From NCBI GenBank assembly GCA_964573115.1, contig CAZNIP010000144.1, forward strand, positions 1-6,480: a stretch of DNA of 6,480 bases, in the 5' to 3' direction. The first letter of the stretch is position 1. The number at the start of each line of letters is the position of its first letter. Of the stretch, positions 1-5,358 are shown in pieces. A program made the translations under genes and the position numbers. Source of the DNA: CAYOID01 sp964573115 (lineage in GTDB: Bacteria > Desulfobacterota > Desulfovibrionia > Desulfovibrionales > Desulfothermaceae). Below the pieces are notes generated by a model. It did no database searches. It was given only the letters and a program-made list of their open reading frames with translations, and had not been told where the DNA came from.

Positions 1-290
1 CCCTCTTCCTCCTCTTCGTCGTCCTCCGCGCCTCTGCGACTCTAGAGAGGAGCGGGAGCGACGAACGGGCGAGAGATCAATCTTGTCTTCTCTTCCAGCC
101 GTACCCACTGTCTTCAGTGTGCGCCAAGCTCATGCCTCAGGCAGGGCTGAAACCCGACACCTGAACACCTGTGATGAAGTTTCATACTCGGATCGAGAGG
201 GCACCACACGGCCTCAATCCCTATCATGACCACCTGGCCGATATCCTGGACGTGTCTGCATGTTCGTGCTTGCCCGCCCATGGCCGTGAC

Positions 291-335
291 CTCAGAGCGG
301 CGATACTGGAAACGAACTGGAACATATCATTAACT
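291..335 (+). pseudogene. Possible remnant of a Fis-type helix-turn-helix (very tentative)
   Basis: The plus-strand frame reads LRAAILETNWNISLT here. This resembles the start of the C-terminal Fis-type DNA-binding helix bundle of sigma-54-dependent activators, in which a Glu/Ala-rich helix is followed by T-x-W-N-x-S. The similarity stops at once: the following residues do not give the expected A-A-x-x-L-G-I helix, and a +1 frame (KITSQCQDVFMTLSRLE, then stop) is only faintly reminiscent of the recognition helix. No AAA+ domain lies upstream. It may be a decayed gene end or a chance match in an otherwise random frame. Confidence 0.15.
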
Positions 336-392
336 CAAGATCACGAGCCAGTGTCAAGATGTTTTCATGACCTTGTCCCGACTCGAGTGAAC

Positions 393-430
393 CCCTTGTG
401 CGGGGAACGAACCCGTCTTTCATCCAAGGG
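393..430. repeat. Nested inverted repeat (two-stem structure)
   Basis: The outer arms CCCTTG (393-398) and CAAGGG (425-430) are perfect complements. Between them CGGG (401-404) and CCCG (412-415) form a second stem around a 7-nt loop. No T-tract follows on either strand, so it is not a standard intrinsic terminator. It lies about 145 bp past the stop codon of the dehydrogenase gene. It could be a 3'-end RNA structure or chance. Confidence 0.3.
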
Positions 431-524
431 CATCCAGGGAGGCATCATACAGGGGAGACAGCCCGGCGTTCCGCAAACGGAGCTGCTGCTCCGGCATGGG
501 GACCGGGCCGTCTCAGGAGGATGG

Positions 525-567
525 TTCAGGATGGCCTGAATCGCCAGGGTCGGGCATGGCTCTGGCG
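525..567 (-). terminator. Stacked hairpins just downstream of the dehydrogenase stop; possible weak or Rho-dependent end
   Basis: Read on the minus strand after the stop codon, the first inverted repeat has arms CGCCAG/CTGGCG (542-547 and 562-567) around a 14-nt loop. The second is a tight hairpin, TTCAGG-CCAT-CCTGAA on the transcript (525-540). The two are separated by a single base. Neither is followed by a run of T, so the canonical intrinsic terminator form is missing. They may mark the 3' end of the operon transcript or protect it, but this is inferred from position only. Confidence 0.3.
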
Positions 568-574
568 GGACGTT

Positions 575-2203
575 TCAGGGTTCCTGCAGAAAGGGGTAGC
601 GGAAGTCCTGCGGCGGATCGAAGGTCTCCTTGATCGATCGCTGAGAGACCCAGCGCATGAGGTTGAAAATGGATCCGGCCTTGTCGTTGGTTCCAGAGGC
701 CCTGGCTCCGCCAAAGGGCTGCTGCCCGACAACCGACCCGGTGGGCTTGTCGTTGATGTAGAAGTTGCCTGCTGCGTTGGTCAGGATATCCGTGGCCTGG
801 TCGATGGCCTTGCGGTCCCTGGCAAAGACCGCCCCGGTCAGGGCATAGGGGCTGGTCTGGTCGCACAGGTGAAGAACGTCCGCAAATCCGGTGTCGTAGA
901 CATAGAAGGTGACCACAGGACCGAAGATCTCCTCTTCCATGGTCTTGAACCTGGGGTTGTCGGCCAGAATGACCGTAGGCTGAATGAAGTAGCCGACGGA
1001 ATCGTCGGTTTCGCCGCCAGCCAGAATGTGGGCGTCGGGTGCGTTCCTGGCGTGCTCGATAAAGCCCTTGATCTTGTCGAAGGAGCGCTTGTCGATCACG
1101 GCGTTGACAAAGTTGGAGAAGTCTTCAACATCCCCCATCTTGATGTCCCTGACAGCCTCAATGGTCTTTTCCTTGATCTGCGGGTAGAGAGCTTTGGGGA
1201 TGTAGACCCTGGAAGCGGCAGAGCACTTCTGGCCCTGATACTCGAAGGCCCCCCTGACAATGGCCGCGACCACGGCATCGATGTCGGCCGACTCGTGGAC
1301 GACAATGAAGTCCTTGCCACCGGTCTCCCCGACGATCCTGGGGTAGGTGCGGTACCGTTCAATGTTCTGGCCCACAGTCCGCCACATGTTCTGAAAGGTT
1401 GAGGTCGACCCGGTGAAATGGATTCCGGCCAGGTTTTCGTTCCCCAGAGCCGGCGGCCCGACAACGGACCCCTGTCCAGGGATGAAGTTGATGACCCCAT
1501 CCGGGAGTCCGGCCTCCCTGAGGATCTGCAGGACATGATAGGCCGGGTAGACCGCTGATGAGGCCGGCTTCCACAGGGCCACATTGCCCATCAGGGCCGG
1601 AGCCGTGGGCAGGTTTCCGGCAATAGCCACGAAGTTGAACGGCGTGACCGCCAGGACAAACCCTTCCAGGGGGCGGTGCTCGAGCCTGTTCCAGGTGCCA
1701 GCGGGGGAGTAAGGGGGTTGTTCTGCATAGAGCTGGTAGAGGAACTCGGAATTGAAGTTCAGAAAATCGGTCAGCTCGCAGACGGCTTCGATTTCGGCCT
1801 GATGGATGTTCTTGCCGATGCCGAGCATGGCAGCGGCGTTCATGGTGGCTCGATAGCGACCGCTGATGAGGTGGGCGGCCTTCTTCATCACCGCCACCCT
1901 GGTCTCCCAGGGCGTCCGGGACCATTCCTGCCAGGCCTTCTGGGACGCCTTGATGGCGTCGAGAACTTCCTGCTCTCCCGCCAAATGACAGCTGGCCAGG
2001 GCATGCCCGTGATTGTGGGGCATGACGACCTGGGCCGTGTTTCCGGTCCTGATCTCTTTGCCCCCGATGAGCAGGGGGATTTCGATCTCCTGACTGCGCA
2101 TCTCCCTGAGCCGTTCCTTGATTTCGGCTCTTTCCGGGGAGCCAGGCTCGTAGAGCAGCGCAGGTTCGTTGACCGCTTGCGGGACTCGGGCTCTTTGATT
2201 CAT
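575..2203 (-). CDS. pruA: L-glutamate gamma-semialdehyde dehydrogenase (1-pyrroline-5-carboxylate dehydrogenase), ALDH4A1-like
   Basis: The enzyme performs the NAD+-dependent oxidation of L-glutamate gamma-semialdehyde (the open form of pyrroline-5-carboxylate) to L-glutamate, the last step of proline catabolism and a branch of ornithine/arginine breakdown; it is cytosolic. The 542 aa span the whole aldehyde dehydrogenase fold. Visible motifs are TPFNF (187-191, Asn190 in the oxyanion hole), the Rossmann-side FTGSTSTF (263-270), VGETGGKD with general base Glu293, GQKCSAASR with nucleophile Cys327, EEEIFGPV (423-430), and the substrate/C-terminal stretch NAAGNFYINDK to GQQPFGGARASGTNDK (477-508). 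The wording of these motifs is that of human ALDH4A1 and bacterial type-1 enzymes rather than the PutA C-terminal domain. The start is fixed by a perfect AGGAGG 8 nt upstream. It is the second gene of an operon, overlapping its upstream neighbour by ATGA. No proline dehydrogenase is in the window. Function is secure; the physiological source of substrate is not. Confidence 0.96.
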   Translation of the reverse strand: MNQRARVPQAVNEPALLYEPGSPERAEIKERLREMRSQEIEIPLLIGGKEIRTGNTAQVVMPHNHGHALASCHLAGEQEVLDAIKASQKAWQEWSRTPWETRVAVMKKAAHLISGRYRATMNAAAMLGIGKNIHQAEIEAVCELTDFLNFNSEFLYQLYAEQPPYSPAGTWNRLEHRPLEGFVLAVTPFNFVAIAGNLPTAPALMGNVALWKPASSAVYPAYHVLQILREAGLPDGVINFIPGQGSVVGPPALGNENLAGIHFTGSTSTFQNMWRTVGQNIERYRTYPRIVGETGGKDFIVVHESADIDAVVAAIVRGAFEYQGQKCSAASRVYIPKALYPQIKEKTIEAVRDIKMGDVEDFSNFVNAVIDKRSFDKIKGFIEHARNAPDAHILAGGETDDSVGYFIQPTVILADNPRFKTMEEEIFGPVVTFYVYDTGFADVLHLCDQTSPYALTGAVFARDRKAIDQATDILTNAAGNFYINDKPTGSVVGQQPFGGARASGTNDKAGSIFNLMRWVSQRSIKETFDPPQDFRYPFLQEP

Positions 2204-2988
2204 GAGGTCATCCTCCTCTGAGGCGATGTGTGTTGCTGTCCAAGTTGCCGCGACCCGGCCGGCGGACCGGATTGGTCAGCATCCCGGCACAGCCTGCCGA
2301 TGATGTCGCCGAGGGCGTGAAAGAATTCAGAGGTGAACCGGCAGAGGTTCTTTTCCACCAGGCCCCATTCATCACGGCTGGCTTGGACTTGAAGGTGAAA
2401 GAGGTCTTCGGCGCCGTCGACCCCCCAGGTCCACAGGAAGTTCATGGTCTTTCCCAGGTGCTGCATTCGTGAGGTGACGCTCTTTGTGTACTCAGGCGTC
2501 AGGACCTCGGCATTCCGTATTCGGCTGAAGAGCAGGGGAATCAGGGGCTGCCTGACCGTGTTCAGGCAGGCCTCTTTTTTGAATCGGGTCATGAACTCGA
2601 AGTGTTCACGTCCATCGGTGTTGAACTGGTCGGAGAGGCGATCGTGCCGGTTCTTGACAGTCCAGGAACCATCGGCAAAATGGACATGAATTTCACGGGG
2701 ATTGATCATCAGATCCCCGACAAGGCTGTATTCGGCATGATCGGCGTACTGGCCGGCACAGAGCATGGCCGCTTCCAGCAGCCTGGCCGTGAGGAGCTGC
2801 TGGAGGCAGCTTGACTGGTCCAGGTCTGCCTCGATGCGGCAAAGGGCACGCTCAAGGCAGGGTTCATTGATGCGTCGGACTGCATGAGCCCTGTCCAGTT
2901 CTGCGTTGATGATCAGCGCTGCTTCCTTTTGACTGATTGGACACGATGCGGCCGACGAGGATGATTGTGCCTCGTGGACAAGGAACAT
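2200..2988 (-). CDS. Uncharacterised 262-aa protein, first gene of the dehydrogenase operon
   Basis: I do not recognise this family. The protein is soluble-looking, with no signal peptide or membrane segment. After a Ser-rich start (residues 8-16) it appears mostly helical: an Ala/Leu/Glu-rich region at 20-80, a short mixed segment around 95-112 (MINPREIHVHFADGSW) that looks like beta strands, and helices over 130-235. The tail from 239 is polar and probably disordered (Gly, Pro, Gln, Arg). It holds eight cysteines (16, 44, 50, 61, 77, 141, 216, 234) in no obvious metal or cluster spacing. It has none of the barrel motifs I would expect of a proline dehydrogenase. The ATG at 2988 is preceded by an AGGGGG box 6 nt away, and no other ATG lies upstream in frame before a stop. 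Its stop codon overlaps the next start (ATGA), so it is probably co-translated with the dehydrogenase. That suggests a role in the same pathway, for example as partner or sensor, but this is inference from linkage only. Confidence 0.85.
   Translation of the reverse strand: MFLVHEAQSSSSAASCPISQKEAALIINAELDRAHAVRRINEPCLERALCRIEADLDQSSCLQQLLTARLLEAAMLCAGQYADHAEYSLVGDLMINPREIHVHFADGSWTVKNRHDRLSDQFNTDGREHFEFMTRFKKEACLNTVRQPLIPLLFSRIRNAEVLTPEYTKSVTSRMQHLGKTMNFLWTWGVDGAEDLFHLQVQASRDEWGLVEKNLCRFTSEFFHALGDIIGRLCRDADQSGPPAGSRQLGQQHTSPQRRMTS
2212..2217 (-). promoter_or_regulatory. Ribosome binding site of the dehydrogenase gene
   Basis: A perfect AGGAGG sits 8 nt before the ATG at 2203. It lies inside the last codons of the upstream gene, so ribosomes finishing that gene can restart at the ATGA overlap. 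It rules out a later start for the dehydrogenase. Confidence 0.85.
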
Positions 2989-2994
2989 GGACAG

Positions 2995-3000
2995 CCCCCT
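2995..3000 (-). promoter_or_regulatory. Ribosome binding site of the 262-aa protein
   Basis: AGGGGG lies 6 nt before the ATG at 2988 on the minus strand. It is a good, slightly non-consensus Shine-Dalgarno and supports that start. Confidence 0.6.
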
Positions 3001-3021
3001 GGTCGTTTTCTGGCGTCTTAA

Positions 3022-3050
3022 TTGACATCAACGAAGTCCTCTGTCATAGA
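3022..3050 (+). promoter_or_regulatory. Candidate promoter of the ModE-like regulator
   Basis: A consensus -35 TTGACA (3022-3027) is followed after 17 bp by CATAGA (3045-3050). This is a poor -10 (three of six), but it is preceded by TGT, giving an extended -10 arrangement. The predicted transcript would begin near 3057 and carry the 18-bp palindrome just ahead of the start codon. The weak -10 makes this less certain than the minus-strand promoter. Confidence 0.35.
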
Positions 3051-3055
3051 GAGAC
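3036..3055. repeat. Hairpin/half-site cluster in the divergent control region
   Basis: GTCCTCT (3036-3042) can pair with AGAGAGAC (3048-3055) leaving one bulged base and a 5-nt loop. The overlapping TGTC-N7-GACA (3042-3056) is a second inverted repeat sharing the TGTCA/GACAT words of the 18-bp palindrome. For the minus-strand operon it falls in the transcribed leader; for the plus-strand gene it overlaps the -10. It may be a secondary operator or an RNA hairpin. Confidence 0.3.
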
Positions 3056-3090
3056 ATCGTTTCAGGCTGTGAAGCACAGGAATTAAAGTG

Positions 3091-3119
3091 AATGTAGGTC
3101 GTCCATCAAGCCATGTCAA
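3091..3119 (-). promoter_or_regulatory. Sigma-70-type promoter of the 262-aa protein/dehydrogenase operon
   Basis: On the minus strand a consensus -35 TTGACA (3119-3114) is separated by exactly 17 bp from a -10 TACATT (3096-3091, four of six matches). Transcription would start near 3084, leaving a leader of roughly 95 nt before the ATG at 2988. The -35 box lies wholly within the 18-bp palindrome at 3112-3129, so a protein bound there should exclude RNA polymerase. The position in a divergent gap between operon and regulator strengthens the call. Confidence 0.6.
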
Positions 3120-3129
3120 ATTTGACATG
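3112..3129. promoter_or_regulatory. Perfect 18-bp palindrome, probable operator
   Basis: CATGTCAAATTTGACATG is identical to its own reverse complement over all 18 bases. It covers the -35 box of the minus-strand promoter and ends one base before the first possible start codon of the divergent ModE-like regulator. The arrangement fits a dimeric regulator that represses the operon and also its own gene. A related half-site, ATTGACATC, is present at 3021-3029 (seven of nine bases match TTTGACATG). Binding by the neighbouring protein is inferred from proximity. Confidence 0.6.
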
Positions 3130-3130
3130 A

Positions 3131-3529
3131 ATGGCTGCTGAAATGAGCATGGACCACGAAAGCAGAGCACACAGGACTTTTTGCCCCCGCTCCAAAGTCT
3201 GGATAGAAGACGCCGAGGGGAATGTCGTTCTTGGTCCTGGACGATACTGCATTCTGGAGTCTGTCCAGAGACTCGGCTCGCTCCAGGCAGCCGCCAGGGA
3301 GCTGGGCATGGGGTACAAAGCGCTGTGGGCCCGGATCACCGCGACCGAGCGTCGCCTCGGTCACCCCCTGCTGGTCAAGGACAGGTCCGGTTCCAGGCTG
3401 ACCCCTGAGGCTGAAGATCTCATGAGGCGGTACCTGCGCATGAACCGACTGGTCTCAACCGAATGCGACGAGGTCTATGACCACGTCATCAGGGAGTCTC
3501 TGGAAGGACATGAAGCCGACCAGGACTGA
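3131..3529 (+). CDS. Small ModE-type winged helix-turn-helix regulator (DNA-binding domain only)
   Basis: This 132-aa protein matches the N-terminal DNA-binding domain of ModE, a LysR-like winged helix. The sequence KVWIEDAEGNVVLGPGRYCILESV (from residue 22) leads into the helix-turn-helix GSLQAAARELGMGYKALWARI (49-69), then the wing region ERRLGHPLLVKDRSGSRLTPEAEDLMRRY (73-101), where LTPEAEDL mirrors the LT-x-x-G-x-x-L of ModE proteins. The molybdate-binding Mop/TOBE domains of full ModE (about 260 aa) are absent, so the effector cannot be read from the sequence. The short charged tail (102-132) may serve dimerisation. An in-frame TGA directly precedes the ATG at 3131; starts at 3143 or 3149 are also possible because no clear Shine-Dalgarno precedes any of them. 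Divergent placement next to a palindrome suggests it controls the dehydrogenase operon and itself. Confidence 0.88.
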   Translation: MAAEMSMDHESRAHRTFCPRSKVWIEDAEGNVVLGPGRYCILESVQRLGSLQAAARELGMGYKALWARITATERRLGHPLLVKDRSGSRLTPEAEDLMRRYLRMNRLVSTECDEVYDHVIRESLEGHEADQD

Positions 3530-3645
3530 AGGTGCTGCCAAGGGCCAGGCCAGGAATCTCCGGAATGCGGGAGGACCAGGGCTCGATCGCGGCCTGACGT
3601 TCTCACCTTCCTGTTGAGAGCTCCTTTCGGGACCTGCAAGACCCT
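3530..3645. other. Convergent intergenic gap
   Basis: This is the 116-bp space between two genes that run towards each other. I see only weak inverted repeats (for example TCTCA/TGAGA at about 3601-3619) and no hairpin with a T-tract on either strand, so no terminator can be called with confidence. Confidence 0.5.
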
Positions 3646-5271
3646 CTACTCCGCGTCCAGCTTCAGGCGACAGGCCTGGGCAAAGTCCTCGGGAAAATGG
3701 CCGTTGATGAAGCGGTGCTGGGCCTCGCTGAAAGACCCGGGCGACCACGGCAGCCTGGGCAGGAAAGAGTACAGGAGCCTCTGGGACGTCCCTCTGTCCG
3801 TGAATCGCTTTGAGTATTCGATGGACGTGACCATCTTCGCCCCCAAGCGTTCCAGGATCGACAGGGCCAGGAGCATGACCCTGTCCAGGGAGGACCTGCA
3901 GGCGGTGTCCGCTTCAAGGATGCTGCCCACGGGACGAAGGGGCATGAGCTGCAGCTCCCACTGGGACACCTGCGCCTTGGGAACGAAGAGGATGACCTGG
4001 TCGTCCTCATGCACGACCAGGCTGCAGGGGCCTTGACGGCCGTCAGTTCGCCTGTTGGAGTGAATGCAGCGAATCAGGTCCTCAAACAGGTCCCGGCCGG
4101 TTTCACGACCGTAGGCCCTGGTCGCCTCAGCCACCATGTCCCCGCTGGCAAAGGCCGGCATCGACTCTCCTGTCATCTCACCGTTGTCCACCATCCGGAC
4201 CTGATCCGGGATCATGGCGTTCTGCTGGTGAATCTGCTGATGCGAGGCATGCAGCCGATATCCGCTCGGGGCGACATCGAACCCGAAGTTCCATCCCCAC
4301 AGTGATGCGTTCAGGAAGGGCTGACGCCGATTCCCGGACAGGCTGTCCAGGATTTTCAGGCGCAGCGTCTCCAGTTCCTGGATCGAGAGGGCAGCTTCGG
4401 GAGGACCCAGGTCCAGATCCCGGGCCAGGCGGATGTAGCAGCGCTGATAGTACAGGTGCCGCAAACCCCGCATGTCGGCAGGAGAAAGATCGCCTATCCG
4501 GTAGGTGATCCTGTCGTTGGCCATGTTGGCGGCGTAGTGGCCCCAGGGGATATAGCTGTTCCGCCGGAAATACTCAAAAATGTGCGTTCCATGGCCCGGC
4601 CCGCCAACGTCGCCAACGATCTCACTGCCGCCCTGGACTCCCGGGCGCAGGACCATGGCCTCCTTGAGCTCGTCGGGAAGACAGGGGTTGTTGGCCACCG
4701 CCTCGAACAGGTCCCGGTCATGGATCACCGCTCTGGGAGAACCCTGCCCGTCCAGGGCATAGGCCAGCTCAGGGAGCCTGGGGTCGTCGGGAGAAGGCTG
4801 GATCGAGCAGGCCATGTGGGCCAGTTGAATCAGGTCCTCCCTGTCCCTGGACGTGACGGCCAGAGCCAGGAGGACAGGGCCGGGCAGGGAGCCGAACAGG
4901 GCCCGGGCCGATTGGGAGGTGACTCCGTGCTCCTTGGCCCAGGCGTTCAGGGATTCGGTCATGGAGACGCGGGAGGGTGGCCTCAGGGTGATCGAAGAGG
5001 GGTCCTTGGCTCTGGGCTCGGCCCAGGAGGCATCGATGAAGGTGGTCCCTCTGAAGGGAAAGACATTGGGGATCTCATACACGGTGGAGGCCCTGGACAC
5101 AGGGACCTCTCCCCGGGGAAAGTTGGCCTGGTTCAGGACCGGGGTTCCATCCGGAAGCCGGCCCAGTGGCAGGAGGACATCGCGCTGCCTCACGTTGTCC
5201 ACCAGGTAGGACGGCCTGTGGACGCCAAACCGGAAACGGCCCTCAGGGGTGACGCAGGTGCGGAGCTTCAT
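3646..5271 (-). CDS. GalT/HIT-superfamily-like protein, probable nucleotidyl transferase or phosphorylase
   Basis: The 541-aa protein is not an obvious member of a named family but shows the two-lobed layout of galactose-1-phosphate uridylyltransferase and Ap4A phosphorylase. An N-terminal YEIPNVFPF (65-73) recalls the N-x-F/Y-P motif near the GalT start. NFGFDVAPSGYRLHASHQQIHQQ (328-350) lines up with the GalT active site S-x-x-H-P-H-x-Q: Ser343, presumed nucleophile His348 and Gln350 fit, while the first active-site His is replaced by Gln346. The C-terminal lobe (about 421-535) has the second-half GalT pattern: HEDDQVILFVPKAQVSQWELQLMPLR, a long helix, then a basic/aromatic strand and FINGHFPEDFAQACRL resembling the GalT tail. 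It is longer than GalT (about 350 aa), with an extra region around 100-320. AGGAGA 7 nt upstream supports the start. It follows an ABC-2 exporter by 87 bp and is likely co-transcribed. Substrate unknown. Confidence 0.6.
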   Translation of the reverse strand: MKLRTCVTPEGRFRFGVHRPSYLVDNVRQRDVLLPLGRLPDGTPVLNQANFPRGEVPVSRASTVYEIPNVFPFRGTTFIDASWAEPRAKDPSSITLRPPSRVSMTESLNAWAKEHGVTSQSARALFGSLPGPVLLALAVTSRDREDLIQLAHMACSIQPSPDDPRLPELAYALDGQGSPRAVIHDRDLFEAVANNPCLPDELKEAMVLRPGVQGGSEIVGDVGGPGHGTHIFEYFRRNSYIPWGHYAANMANDRITYRIGDLSPADMRGLRHLYYQRCYIRLARDLDLGPPEAALSIQELETLRLKILDSLSGNRRQPFLNASLWGWNFGFDVAPSGYRLHASHQQIHQQNAMIPDQVRMVDNGEMTGESMPAFASGDMVAEATRAYGRETGRDLFEDLIRCIHSNRRTDGRQGPCSLVVHEDDQVILFVPKAQVSQWELQLMPLRPVGSILEADTACRSSLDRVMLLALSILERLGAKMVTSIEYSKRFTDRGTSQRLLYSFLPRLPWSPGSFSEAQHRFINGHFPEDFAQACRLKLDAE

Positions 5272-5278
5272 GATCGGA

Positions 5279-5284
5279 TCTCCT
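5279..5284 (-). promoter_or_regulatory. Ribosome binding site of the GalT-like gene
   Basis: AGGAGA lies 7 nt before the ATG at 5271 on the minus strand, a strong Shine-Dalgarno that fixes this start. Confidence 0.7.
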
Positions 5285-5298
5285 GGAAACGTGTTCTA

Positions 5299-5336
5299 CC
5301 TTTGACGCATCATGCCAGAGGCTTCTTCAACAAAGG
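5299..5336. repeat. Inverted repeat in the gap before the GalT-like gene
   Basis: CCTTTG (5299-5304) and CAAAGG (5331-5336) are complementary arms separated by 26 nt, within the 87-bp gap between the permease and the GalT-like gene. No T-tract follows and no convincing promoter is present in this gap, so read-through from the permease gene is the simplest view. The arm length and spacing match the repeat at 393-430. Confidence 0.25.
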
Positions 5337-5358
5337 GACAGCCGACGCCCTCTTGAGG

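Larger units (their letters stand above)
1..574. other. Gene-poor region downstream of the dehydrogenase operon
   Basis: I find no convincing gene on either strand in this stretch. The longest open frame (plus strand, 171-539, GTG/ATG start) has no ribosome binding site and no overall family resemblance; one short part of it recalls a Fis-type helix-turn-helix and is listed separately. The first 55 bases are strongly strand-biased (pyrimidine-rich on plus, purine-rich GCAGAGGCGCGGAGGACG on minus) and recall dispersed intergenic repeats of many bacteria. Small inverted repeats lie at 106-119 (CACTG/CAGTG), 133-143 (TGCCT/AGGCA), 393-430, 525-540 and 542-567. The area is less GC-rich around 170-380 than the genes to its right, which suits non-coding or decayed DNA. 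Confidence 0.6.

Noticed and set aside
393..430. A tRNA T-arm-like stem (CGGG-TTCGTTC-CCCG on the minus strand)
   Set aside because: The loop lacks the conserved A after TTCG, and no acceptor, D or anticodon arms can be fitted around it.
171..539. A 122-residue plus-strand open frame in the left flank
   Set aside because: No ribosome binding site, no promoter and no family resemblance apart from a 15-residue Fis-like patch. Not called as a gene.
398..1402. A 334-residue plus-strand open frame
   Set aside because: It is antisense to the dehydrogenase gene over most of its length, is Gly/Val/Asp-rich and has no recognisable domain; the minus-strand gene is certain.
2200..2988. The 262-aa protein as a proline dehydrogenase
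   Set aside because: None of the barrel or FAD-site motifs expected for that family are visible, although the genomic position would suit it.
3066..3078. CTGTG-AAG-CACAG as a CRP-type site
   Set aside because: The TGTG/CACA arms are separated by only 3 nt, where a CRP/FNR-type site needs a wider spacer; at most a small hairpin in the leader.
3127..3141. A tiny ATG-to-TGA frame (Met-Asn-Gly-Cys) overlapping the ModE-like start
   Set aside because: Four codons with no Shine-Dalgarno; most likely a consequence of the palindrome ending in ATG.
3530..3645. A bidirectional terminator between the convergent genes
   Set aside because: Only 4-5 bp stems were found and no T-tract on either strand.
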